Source: Adiantum capillus-veneris (lineage: Eukaryota; Streptophyta; Polypodiopsida; Polypodiales; Pteridaceae). Taken from it: a DNA stretch of 64,000 bases. Every line of letters starts with the position of its first letter. Position 1 is the first letter of the stretch. Position numbers and translations under genes: made by a program. Below the pieces are notes generated by a model. It was not told where the DNA came from. It did not search any database and saw only the letters and a list, made by a program, of their open reading frames with translations. Where the stretch lies: assembly GCA_014529385.2 (NCBI GenBank), contig CM043954.1, positions 99,408,747-99,472,746 on the forward strand, written 5' to 3'. This document shows positions 23,441 to 33,540 of the stretch, piece after piece.

Positions 23441-24203
23441 AGGATTCTCTACCCTTGGCTTCCGTGTTGACCTTCAGCTTCTTCTCATAATGGCTATGAG
23501 TGAGAATTCCTGCTAAACTAGCCCTAGTGGAGTTTTTTACTTGCATGCTGTAGTCAAACTCTTGTAATCTAATCAACCACTTTGAGATCCTAGATGAGAC
23601 ATCCATGTGTCGCATTACATATGGGAAAACTTCTTCCATTGTCAGGATTACAAAGGGTCTAGGTAGGAGATAGGAGCGGAACTTTGTGGTAGCAAACATT
23701 AGTGCCAGAACCATGTGTTCTACTTCGGTAAATCCCTTTTCTGGCGGGGTCATGACACAACTAGAGAAGTAAATAGGATGCATGAAAGAAGTTTGGGGGT
23801 CCTTTTGCATTAGCACGGCTCCTAGTGTATCACTTCCCACACTAGGGGTCACATAAAATGGCTCGTCCCACTTGGGAGGTGAAATAGTGGGAAGCTTAGC
23901 TAGGATTTGCTTTACCTCAGTGAACTGCTGCTCATTCTCTTCACTCCATGAGAAGACATCCCTCTGGGTGAGTTTTTGCAGGGAAAGGACCACTTGAGAT
24001 AGCAGGTGAATGAACCTACTTAAGTATCTTACCTTCTGAAGAAAAGAAACTAGCTGCTTAGCAGTGGTGGGTGACGATAAAAATACCAAGGCCTGAATCT
24101 TGCTAGGGTCATCCTCGATCCCTTTTGTTGAAATTACATGACCAAGGAGAGTGACTTTGCTTTCACCAATGTGACACTTATCCATGTGGAGTTGGCCACC
24201 CAA
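23439..24203 (-). pseudogene. First RNase H of element D
   Basis: A 254-codon frame: LHMDKCHIGESKVTLLGHVI and IEDDPSKIQALVFLSSPTTA (end of reverse transcriptase and connection), VFSWSEENEQQFTEVKQIL, PFYVTPSVGSDTLGAVLMQ, then TEVEHMVLALMFATTKFRSYL. In the normal Ty3 RNase H the last run reads YxxxEKE; here it is TEVEHM, a weakened form as known for Tat elements, where the second RNase H is thought to take over. A frameshift joins it to the reverse transcriptase upstream. Confidence 0.8.
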
Positions 24204-24579
24204 GGTTGCAGCCTGGTTAAGCCATTATAGACTTTGCTTAAATGAAGGACTCGTGAGCTATACATGCAAAAATCATCTATGAAAACCCGTATTGATGTTC
24301 CAAAGTAGGGTTGGAAAACAAAAGTCACATAGCGTTGAAATGTGGCCGGGGCGTTAGTGAGGCCAAACGGCATCACTCTGTAGGCAAAACATCCCCAAGG
24401 TGTGACGAAGGTTGTCTTCTTCCGATCTTCCTCTGCAAGGCTAATCTGGAAGTATCCTGAGTAGCCATCGCACACCGTGTATCGTTCATGACCTACCACT
24501 TCATTGAGTATTTCATCCTAGAATGGGAGGGGAAAGTGGTCCCATTTCGTCTCCACTTACCATTTCTTTTTTGGTGTGA
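24134..24579 (-). pseudogene. Reverse transcriptase of element D, main part
   Basis: Minus strand from 24579: VVTPKKKW-stop, then YTVCDGYSGYFQISLAEEDR (catalytic Asp), TTFVTPWGCFAYRVMPFGLT, NAPATFQRYVTFVFQ and SIRVFIDDFCMYSS (YXDD position). Stops at about 24568 and 24527. The N-terminal part lies on the other side of the 24585-28745 insertion and ends WVSPVVV; the two halves join at Val-Val. Confidence 0.85.
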
Positions 24580-25689
24580 CTACTTGTAAGGTCCCCAACC
24601 CGTCTACTCCGAGATCGGGATGGGATCCTTGATAGGTCTCTAGGTTTGATAAAAAATCAGAGTCTCTAAACAAGAAAAATCCTAGGAATGGACCTTTACC
24701 ATTGACAATGGCTTGGGTCTATAGCCTTAGAAGAAGACCTAGTCCTGTCTCACAGCGAAAACGGGACAACGTAGTAAAAGTCAAAAAAACTATTTCGGCC
24801 CTATAACTGCCACAATTGGGTTAAGGTATCCTCAACCAACGCTTTTTTCTCCCTAACAAATGTGAGGGCACAGCCGCCGCTGGTGGACTCCTCTTCCAAG
24901 TGAAGAAGTTTTCTAAACGTTTTAGTGCGCAAGGATGGATAGTTACCTGACTAATCAGGTCCACCCTTCCTTGATTGACAACCTTAGTCAATCCCCACTT
25001 ACCACCCCGCACTCACACATGATTCATTTAATCTCTTATTACTATCACGTTGTTTCAACATTTAAAATAATGGTTTCTTTTACGTTCCGTCACATTAATT
25101 CCTTCAATCAATTATTAAAGACAACATTGAAATCATTCTTTTAGAAAACAGACATCTTTAAACTTAAGACAGTGTACTGTCAATCAAAACATTGTCCATA
25201 ATAACCATGACTAGTACTCGTCTTGTCTCAAGACCACCTAAGGGTGAAAAACGGCACCCATTCCTTATTCAAATCCGGAGTGGATAAACCCCCACCCAAG
25301 GTTCCGGGTGCCCATACACCAAACCAGTTGCCCATACAACCGGGCGGCTCCCCTAGAATAAAAACGGTATCCTAACTTATGTAGAAACATCAAGACATGC
25401 ACGCAGTAGAAACTCATCGTTCATGGGGGTAACCGACTTAACCGTGGCTCGAAATCCAATCATTATCATCAATTTATAATAAGGAGTCGAAGGTGTCTTG
25501 AGACAAGCTGTCTTAAGGATGATCAAACATATCTTTCCTAATTCAACCAGTTTTAACCCAAACAATTCTTTCCTACATTATAAACAATTACACGCTCGAA
25601 GTTACCTTCCGTTTTCAGCAAGTTTATCCTTCTTACGTATGCAATGCTAACTTATAAAAGAACTTAAACTAATTAAAGACTTAATTGAA

Positions 25690-25872
25690 TAATGGAACAC
25701 CCACCTGGGATTGATTGGCCATCTGCTACTGCGCTGGCGCCTGAAGACTCTCCTCTGTAGGCCTACTACTTGGCCCGGATTCGTCGTCGTGCGACGCTTT
25801 AGTTCGTTTTGGAGCTACGTCCTCATCATCCGATGTAGGATTTGCTCGAGTTCTTTTTTTTTTGCCATAACT
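25690..25872 (-). pseudogene. Short broken frame inside the giant LTR-like element
   Basis: After MAKKK, a one-base slip in an A10 run gives a peptide-like frame RTRANPTSDDEDVAPKRTKA, SHDDESGPSSRPTEESLQ, then a TAG and QMANQSQVGVPLFN. The composition (Ser, Asp, Glu, basic) resembles the start of a Gag or a nuclear protein, but I recognise no family. It may be the first codons of a gag carried in an element derivative, or chance. Confidence 0.3.
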
Positions 25873-26279
25873 TCTTATCCTTATAAAAAGGACGTCTAAT
25901 CATTAGGTAAATAATTCAAAATCTAGACTTAACCTTTGTATTCAACCAGAATCCATCCAAGGTTATATTTATAGTCTTAATTGATAAATTCTTGACCTAG
26001 TAATTTCTTATTTGTCTATATAGGCATGATAACTTTTTCCACCGCTTCCCTAAGGGTTTTCTAAGCTCTCCTAACTTTCTTATATTTTTCTTTATCTTTT
26101 TCCTAATTTTTTCATCAACTTTTAAGCTAATAATCTACTTATTTTGGTTCAATATTTATTGTATTTAATTCCTCTTAAAGATTTCATTTCCTTAACTTGA
26201 TATCATAGGTTTACACTTACTATAATTTTTCTAAAAACTTTTAACCACAAAGTCTATTTATTTTAATTAATCATTTGCT

Positions 26280-27835
26280 AAAAATGGGACTTTTGGTCAA
26301 TTATAATTTCATAACCTCACTAATTAACTATGGTATAATTACCACAAGTAGATTAGGATATTTTTGACCTCTGGTAATTATCTTATTATTTTCCAACTTA
26401 GTTATATAATTTCCATCTTCAATTTTCAGCTAAAATTAGGATATTTTGACTTAAATAAATACTTATACTACTTTTTTAACCTTGAAATATTTATCACGGA
26501 TTCTTTATTATGTAATCTAATTGTGAGAAATAGGATCTAATCCTATAGCATGATTTACTAATTTTTCCATTGAAATTTTCACCAAAATTAGTATATTTTG
26601 ACTTAGATAAATATCCATACTACTTTTCTAACCTTGAAATAATTATCACAGCCTCTTTACTCTATAATACAGCTCTAATAAATACCATGTAATTATAGCA
26701 CATGATTTACTAATTTCCCTCTTTAGTTTTTAGCTAGAAATAATATAATTTGACATAGATAAATATCTATAATACTTTTCTAACCTTGGAATAATTATCA
26801 CAGCCTCTTTACTCTATAGTATAGCTCTAATAAATAGCATGTAATCATGTATCATGATTTACTAATTTCCCTCTTTAGTTTTTAGCTAAAAATAGTGTAA
26901 TTTGACTTAGATAAATATCTATACTATTTTTCTAACCTTGGAATAATTATCACGGCCTCTTTACCTTATAATACAGCTTTGATAAATAGAATGTAATTAG
27001 AGCACATAATTTACTAGTTTTTAGTATTTAATTTTCTCTAAAAATAGAGTATTTCTGCCAAAGTAATTAGCTAGATTAGTTATCTGAGCTGATCCTAATT
27101 ATCACGGGTTTCTTAACACTGAATTAACCACTGATAAATATATCATGGCATTTGAAATCAATTTACTAATTTCCCCCATTTAAATTTCTCAAAAAAAGAG
27201 TATTTCTTCTAAAGTAATTAGCTAGATTAATTATCTGAGTTTATTCTAATTATCACGGGTTTTATAACACCTAAATAACCACTGATAAATAAATCATGGC
27301 ATTTGAAATCAATTTTATAATTTTTCCTATTTCAATTGCTCAAAAAACAGAGTATTTCTACTAAAGTAATTAGCTAGATTAGTTTTTTGAGCTTCTACTA
27401 ATTATCAAGATTTACTTAACACATAATTAACCACTGATAAATATATCATGGCATTTGAAATCAATTTACTAATTTCACCTATTTAAATTGCTAAAAATAC
27501 AGAGAATTTCTGCTAAAGTAATTAGCTAGATTACTTTTTTGAGCTTCTTCTAATTATCACGGGTTTCTTAACACCTATTTAACCAGTGATAAATATCTCA
27601 TAGCATTTGAAATCATTTTACTAATTTCCCCTATTTAATTTTCTCCAAAAACAGAGTATTTCTGCTAAAGTAATTAGTTAGATTAAATTTCTGAGTCTCT
27701 CCTAATTACCACAAGTTTATTTACACCTAATTAACCACTGATAAATATCTCCTAGTATTTGGGATTAGTTTGATTATTTTCCACTTTAATTTTCTCTAAA
27801 AAACAATGTAATTCTACCTAATTAATTAGGAAAAT
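26280..27835 (-). repeat. 152-bp tandem array, about 10 copies
   Basis: AT-rich satellite-like array. The anchor GCCTCTTTAC recurs at 26651, 26803, 26955 and the anchor ATTAGCTAGATTA at 27066, 27217, 27369, 27521, 27673; all steps are 151-152 bp. Two subtypes exist: an older half (26280-27000) and a newer half (27000-27835) with 'GTAATTAGCTAGATTA' and 'ACCACTGATAAATAT'. It lies wholly inside the 24585-28745 insertion. Confidence 0.9.
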
Positions 27836-28248
27836 TACTTAGAAAATTATAGGATAATTTTCCTAGCTTAGTGAATATCTAGTGTAGCTCTGATAATTAC
27901 CTCAACTTAATCTAAGCTAATTAATATATTTACCATTAATTCATGGTTAATTTGGCTAATTTCAGCCCTAATATGATAGGATAATAGCTTAACATTACCA
28001 AGCTTAATCACAAAAATCAGCAGAGAATAATTAATTAAGAGAGGGTTTATGAGTATACATAGGCCTAATCTTTGATTTATTAACAAAATAGCTTAATCTA
28101 ACCTTGCTAATTAAGAAAGATCAAACTAATTACCGTTTAGGTTAATCAATTAGAGATTAATCTCTAATGATTTCTGTGTAGCGGTCTCTCTAGATGAGAG
28201 AGAGTGTGTCAAGGCTCCGAGTCTATGTAAAATGTGAAGCTAGGGGTC

Positions 28249-28262
28249 CTATTTATAGTTTT
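28249..28262 (-). promoter_or_regulatory. TATA box in the giant LTR-like element
   Basis: Minus strand AACTATAAATAGG, a very good plant TATA match, about 485 bp inside the 28745 end. It is followed by a CT-rich stretch (CTCTCTCTCATC). It is consistent with an LTR promoter reading toward lower coordinates. Confidence 0.55.
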
Positions 28263-28750
28263 CTAGCACTCATAAGCTCTCACCGCCTGAAAAAGGCAGT
28301 TGCTTGCAGTTAAAGAAGTCCCCAGTAAGTCAAAAAACTCCCCCTGCTGCTAAATGAGTCCCTGGCAGGTCAGTGATGACCCTCCCATTACCTGCCAGCT
28401 TTTAAAATGTCAATTTTGCTATAATTTGACCTATTTTTGCTTAATTGGTAAATATCTTGTAAATATATGGGAGACCTTTAATAAAGTCTATGCTTAAATG
28501 ATTACTGCAACCCTTCAATTTTACTTATTTACTCAATTCATAGTGTAAACTTCCAGGGGTCATAACTATGTCAGTTTTTATCGGAATTCAATTCTGAAAA
28601 TTTCTAGCCCGGTTTGCTGTGCTTAAGATTCCAAAAATACCAATATTTACCATGGTCGGACAATCTACATTGCTTTTTCAATAATCATGTCAGTTTGATT
28701 AAGCTTTATACAACCTTTAAGGTTTCAAAAAGTGGAAACCTTACACTACT

Positions 28751-29235
28751 ACTGGGGAGACCCATTTTGAGTCTTCGATCGGGTAGATGAAACCTGCTTC
28801 TAGCAAACTTCTCACTTCTTTAAGCAGTGCCTCTTGCTGGATTGCTCCAAGTCTTCTGAGCATTTGTACTACGGGTTTACTGCCTTCCTTGAGCTTTATG
28901 TGGTGTTGCACTACTATAATTCCTGTGATCTTATCATAGCCATCAATGAACAAAGTAGTGAAGTTACCTAGCATGGAGACGTACTCCCTTTCTTCATTGG
29001 TTAACTCTTTTGAGACCATTTTTTGTAACTTACCTGCATCCTCCAAGGACTGCATTCCTGATGATCCCTCTTGGTTTGTCAAGGGTGTTTCAGATTGTGT
29101 CAATTTGTTTGGGTCTTTAAGAATGACCCCCATCACTTCGATGCTACTATCACTTCCGTCGGTGGTGGTCGTCTCTTCTCCTAAGGTAGACGAGTAGTCG
29201 CTGGTGGACTCATCTTCTGAAGCCTCCAAGATCAT
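28751..29235 (-). pseudogene. Reverse transcriptase N-terminal part of element D
   Basis: Acidic linker (LEASEDESTSDYSSTLGEET) followed by LTNEEREYVSMLGNFTTLF, HHIKLKEGSKPVVQMLRRL and EVRSLLEAGFIYPIEDSKWV, the usual entry to a Ty3 reverse transcriptase. The frame then runs SPVVV into a stop created by the 28745 insertion. It follows the protease frame after one stop (29236-29241). Confidence 0.85.
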
Positions 29236-29241
29236 GTTGCG

Positions 29242-29946
29242 CTACTTTCTAGTCCTCATGTCGTAGAATATGGACTTCCCTTTAGCGTCCTTCATCTGAA
29301 TCATCCCGGTGCTCCAGTCTTGTTTAGCTTCCATGGCCATAAGCCAAGGCCGCCCAAGAATGATGGGGTAGCCCTCCCCTTTGTGTGGCATGACGAAGAT
29401 GTCTACCTCCACTTCTGTATTGAATGCTTTTACTTTGACCGCATTTACAATGCCCACGCATTTCACTCTTACATTGTTTTCCATCTTGGCTCGGCAGAGT
29501 GCAGGCCTACTTACCTCTAGACCTAGATGGTGCATCATCTTTTCACTCATGACGCATATTTGTGCGCCACCATCTATGTATACATTTGAGACTCGTTGCC
29601 CCTTGATGTGGGCGTCCATGGTTGGTAGGATGTCGTCAAGATCCCTTCGAGAGATAGCCCCATCTATCCTGGGCCTTGATATCCTGGTACTTACCATTTT
29701 TGTCCATTGCCTCCTCATTCTGGGTGCAAGGTGGAGTAATTGGGGCCAAGTTATCTTCGGGCCCTGCATTAACACATCCTGAACTAAGTCATAGGGTTTT
29801 GCATACTCACCTAGTGAGAAGTCCACGATGTCTATCTTCCATCGCAGCTTAGCTGCTTGCTTGCTAGACCCGGCCTTCCCTTTCATCTTCTCTTCTCTTT
29901 GAGATGCTTCCTCGTGCCTCGCACGCTTCACTCCCATAGCATCCAC
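29242..29946 (-). pseudogene. Protease region of element D
   Basis: A 234-codon open frame. First half basic and Gln/Lys-rich with YAKPYDLVQDVLMQGPKITW and PQLLHLAPRMRRQW, a block typical of Tat/Ogre Gag-Pro junctions. The protease follows: VSNVYIDGGAQICVMSEKMM has the active site as Asp-Gly-Gly in place of Asp-Thr/Ser-Gly, then VEVDIFVMPHKGEGYPIILG and RPWLMAMEAKQDW, the conserved ILGRPWL end. The Gly-for-Thr/Ser change is seen in several plant Ty3 proteases. Confidence 0.85.
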
Positions 29947-29989
29947 TTCTTCTACCTTCGATTTTCCTTTGTGCTTCTCTTGAACTTAT

Positions 29990-31025
29990 TCTTCTACCTT
30001 TGCCTTCCCTTTAGCCTCCAAGCTAATAACACTCACCGCTTTGTTCACAGCAGGTGGTGCGGGTAGTGGCGGAATGAGAGGTTGGGGTGGTGGTTGTTGT
30101 TGTACATGTGGTCGAAGGATTTGGACCGGTGGGATCGGTTCTGGTTGCCTAGGTGGTGGTGGTCTTGCTCTTGGTGGAGAGATCTGATTCTATCTCCCCC
30201 TTCTATTGAAATTCTGCCTCCTTGGGTGTGGGCAGTAGTACATTCCATGGCCATCTTCCCCGCATTGTAACAGTGGTACTCTTGGTTCTGCCTTTGTTGT
30301 CCTCTTCCTTGTTCTGGATTCCTGCCAGGTGCATGCCTTTGCTGCACTAGATGCACGGATAAACTCTCTAGTTGGGTGGTGATGCGACTCAGCAGGTCTT
30401 GCTGCTCTTTTGATGCCTCCTACGGCGGTTGGACTCTATGATTGGCTATTGCAGTCACTAGGGTCGGTCGGGCGGAGCTTATTTCTTCTGACTCATTTAC
30501 TCTTGCTTGCATGCGTAGCTTCTTTTCTTTAAGGAGGTCTACTTCGACTGCCAACTCATATGTTGTAGGAAACCTTCCCTTCACCTTCTCTTTAAGCGGC
30601 GACCATAGACCAGCAATGAAACGGTCCTTCTTTAGGAAATTAGGCGCTCCTTCACCTTCCTCCAGTGAGGCAACCCATCTCTCCCATAAGTCCACAAATT
30701 TGGACTCGTAGGTGGCATACTCCAGCAGACCTCCCTGCTTTAATTCTGTCAGTAGTAGCTACCATAGCGTCTCCGAGGTTGTGCCTCCACCAAACCTCTT
30801 TACAAAAGCAGCCCTTAACACATCTCATACATTCTTGGTGGCCTGGGGCAATGCATTATACCAAGACTTGGCCTCCGCTTTCATGAGTAGAGGAAAAATT
30901 CTAAGTCTTGAAGCGTCGTCATCTTTGTTGGAGACGACACAAGCAATGTCGAAATCATCCAAAAAGTCGGTGGTGAGATCCTCCCCCTTCTTTCCACTGA
31001 ACGTGGGGAAAGAAACACTTGCCAT
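29990..31025 (-). pseudogene. Gag of element D
   Basis: Start MASVSFPTFSGKKGEDLTTD at 31025 with FLDDFDIACVV, LLMKAEAKSWYNALPQAT, then RWVASLEEGEGAPNFLKKDR and FIAGLWSPLKEKVKGRFPTT (30695-30420), all typical of the plant Ty3 capsid domain. A zinc knuckle follows in another frame near 30255: LLQCGEDGHGMYYCP, with the first Cys replaced by Leu. Pro- and Gln-rich tail (30240-30045). Frameshifts near 30820, 30420 and 30290 break it. Confidence 0.8.
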
Positions 31026-31075
31026 GGTAGTGACTCAGGAAATTACAAACATCTTTTTCTCTTTTTTTTTTTACA

Positions 31076-31186
31076 TCAACATTAACAGTAGCGTCTCATA
31101 GCGGCTTTTTACAGGAGTGGGTGGATAGAAACATTAACATTAACAGTAGCGGCTCATAGCGGTTTTTTACAAGAGTGGGTGGATAG
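31076..31186 (+). repeat. Two-copy tandem duplication, about 55 bp
   Basis: The block AACATTAACAGTAGCG...GTGGGTGGATAG occurs twice in a row with three or four differences. It lies in the spacer between the extra ORF and gag of element D. Confidence 0.85.
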
Positions 31187-31425
31187 GTTAAAACAGGATA
31201 AAGATAAAAACATTAAAGGAATGATGGTAATCTAATATGGGGAGAATGATAGGGCTCGGGGAATTGAGGATTTCTCCTAGTACCGTCGCAACGAATAGGT
31301 GTACGATCTTCTGTTGGTAGAAGACTTTCCTATCTACATAGATATTCACATGCATATGCTACAGGAATCTGAACGGGAATGCCGTTGGCCTGTTTTCCAT
31401 CATGCACAGAGGGTGGAATACTTAC

Positions 31426-32162
31426 TTATACTCTTACCGTGCCAGTGTTCATGAGTCGGCACATCCACAAGAGGTCGTCGCCTTTCATGGGCTCTACCTT
31501 TCCTTTGTTGCTCAGCACGTACGGGGTGATGGCGACGCGTCTAACCACTCCCAACCTCTTGGCTAAAAGCAATTGCAGGTAATTTCCGTAGTCGGTGTTT
31601 TGCATGAATTTTACTCCATTCAGCTGCAACTCATCCCCGACCAGCTAGGTTTCACCCGTGGTAGAGAGCTTCTTCAGGATAAGTTGTACAGGGAGAGGAG
31701 GAAGATCCTCCACTCGCTTTCCAAAACCGAGAGAGCAGTAGCCAAACCACTCTTACCTAGGACATGGGAATATTCTTACCACTTCTTCTTCTGAATTGTC
31801 GAAGTAGATTGGTAGCACTCTCATGCGTCGTGCAAATCGGTAGGCGACCTTCCGCCACTTAGCTTCGGATGACTTCCTCTTTGGCAAGCTGGGTACAACT
31901 CGGCTTTCTGAGCTTGAAGCACTTTCTTGGCCAGATGCTTCTCCCTTTGGGGTCATGTGTTTCCAGACTGGCTTAACTCCTCCTTACCTTTGGCTCGAGC
32001 AACCCCTTTAGGCCACTTTGGAGTTATAACTTTGACTGGAGTTTCTTTAGGGAAAGGAGGCCTCACCCTTTTCTTCCCTTCCTTGATGTGGATGAATTCT
32101 TCACGATGAATGTCGATGTAGATGATTTCAGCCCTTTCGCTGCCTTCGTTGCTGGCAGTCAT
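31426..32162 (-). pseudogene. Extra ORF upstream of gag in element D
   Basis: Three broken frames ahead of gag. 32162-31953 reads MTASNEGSERAEIIYIDIHR, EEFIHIKEGKKRVRPPFPKE and TPVKVITPKWPKG; 31956-31753 reads KWRKVAYRFARRMRVLPIYF; 31629-31426 reads LQLLLAKRLGVVRRVAITPY and VLSNKGKVEPMKGDDLLW. Ogre/Tat elements are known to carry an ORF of unknown function in this place, and position plus coding look fit that. No domain recognised. Confidence 0.6.
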
Positions 32163-32439
32163 TGACAGTGTGTCTTGGTTGACAACAGTGATGGCGCTTC
32201 ACCGACCTCCCACCTGCTGCTCTCAATTTATGGTTAGAACGAGCAACACGAGACGGAAAATTTACCTCTTGAATACTGACGACACTGCAGCCTTGCAACA
32301 ATACTTCAATGAAGGCGGCGAGTGCCTCCTTTGTTTCCTCTTCTTCCGTCCTCCAGTTAGAAAATTCCTTCAGTCATTCGTCCATGATTGATAGTGGGCG
32401 TCACTTTCAGCATTGTAAACTGACGGGTCTTGAATTCGA

Positions 32440-32457
32440 TCCTCAGTGGGGGCACCA
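32440..32457 (-). other. Primer binding site of element D
   Basis: Minus strand TGGTGCCCCCACTGAGGA, beginning three bases after the LTR end (CCGTCA, 32460). Its continuation TCGAATTC fits a tRNA T-loop complement. I cannot name the tRNA with confidence. Confidence 0.55.
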
Positions 32458-32459
32458 AA

Positions 32460-32617
32460 TGACGGGAACAAAGCGAACCCCGAACCCCGACGGCCTCTAT
32501 AACACCGGGGGCCAAATGGCGCACCTCGAGCCTGTCACGGTAAAGTGAACAGGGGGCACCACCTAGCTTTGAGCGGCTAGGATGCAAACCACGATGATAT
32601 GGACACCGCAAACTTAC

Positions 32618-32714
<97 letters not shown>

Positions 32715-33540
32715 CAAATGATGAAAACCCTCGGGGATGTGAGGGAGAATTATTTCTGCAGTATTTACAAATGGCATGCCGTGGTGGTAGAGAGGTAGGG
32801 AGAGGAGATGGTGCAAACTACTTGGTGCGTTCTCTAAGATGACTCAATGATTGTGAAGCTTGCTACTAAGAGCATGTATACGTGTGTGCATAGACCATTG
32901 GAGTCGAGAGATGGATGTGGTTCCATTCGCATGGTGCAATTACCAAAGAAAACCCAACACACAAGCCCCTTCCCCATGATGGTGATAGTGTCAATTCTTC
33001 CCACTACACTCTACCAAGTGCTGACGTCTCATGGACTGCCCCCTCCCCCCGATAGTGACCTCTCAGTGCCAATTTATAGGTGTTGGCTGCTTGGATTATG
33101 GTAATCCCGATGTGATTAGGGTAATATTAATCGGGGAGACAAAGCAAGTGGTGGGCCCGGTGTGGTTGACCCTTGCTTTGTTTTGGGAGGATATTTACAA
33201 AAAAATGGGAATTTTACAATGGCTTGGGTGAAAACTGAAGAAATGATGAAAATAACCTATAAATTACTAGAGTTGGCATCGTGGTTGCGTGTTTCCGGCA
33301 AAAGGTGTGTTGCCGGTGCGTCGGTGTCGAGCGTACTTCTTTTCGAGGTCGGTCAGAGCATGACTTCGGCGCATTTCTCCTTTTTGTTGTTGGCGGCGCA
33401 TGCTTTGGGTCCTCCTTCTTTTTTGTTTCGTCGTAGTCATGGAATCCTTCGCTTTTCTTTGTATTTGTAGTGCGTATATACGTACATGTGTACGTATGTG
33501 TATGTGGGCGGATGTGTATATATATATGTATATGGGTGCT
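32460..33540 (-). repeat. 5' LTR fragment of element D
   Basis: Homologous to 19240-20441, with the same LTR end (TGACGG on the plus strand). Cut at 33540 within the TATA/TATG repeat, where copia leader sequence starts. Contains a (GA)44 run at 32622-32710. Confidence 0.8.
32622..32710 (+). repeat. (GA)44 microsatellite
   Basis: Pure GA run. The sister LTR has (CA)13-(GA)8 in this place. Confidence 0.95.

Larger units (their letters stand above)
24585..28745 (-). mobile_element. 4161-bp TG..CA insertion, probable giant solo LTR
   Basis: Splits the reverse transcriptase of element D. Outer ends are TGTAAGGT and ACCTTACA, flanked by CTACT on both sides (24580-24584 and 28746-28750), a 5-bp target duplication as made by retroelement integrases. 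No internal direct LTR pair, primer site, or element gene was found, so a solo LTR (Ogre-like LTRs reach several kb) or a large non-autonomous element fits. Orientation is guessed as minus from a TATA box (28249-28262). Contents are a 152-bp tandem array, a short broken frame at 25690-25870 and AT-rich filler. Confidence 0.75.
19240..33540 (-). mobile_element. Ty3 element D, Tat type, nearly full length
   Basis: A minus-strand LTR element. 5' LTR fragment 32460-33540, primer site 32440-32457, an extra ORF (31426-32162), gag (about 29990-31025), protease (29242-29946), reverse transcriptase split by an insertion (28751-29235 and 24134-24579), RNase H (23439-24203), a second RNase H (about 23230-23440), integrase (21651-23000), and 3' LTR (19240 to about 21618). 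Dual RNase H and an ORF ahead of gag are known marks of the Tat/Ogre lineage. The 5' LTR is cut at 33540 by copia sequence, so the second target duplication cannot be checked; the flank at the other end is CCTAC (19235-19239). Confidence 0.85.

Noticed and set aside
26280..27835. CRISPR-like regular array
   Set aside because: Units of 152 bp are repeated in full without unique spacers, in a plant-type transposon; it is a tandem repeat.
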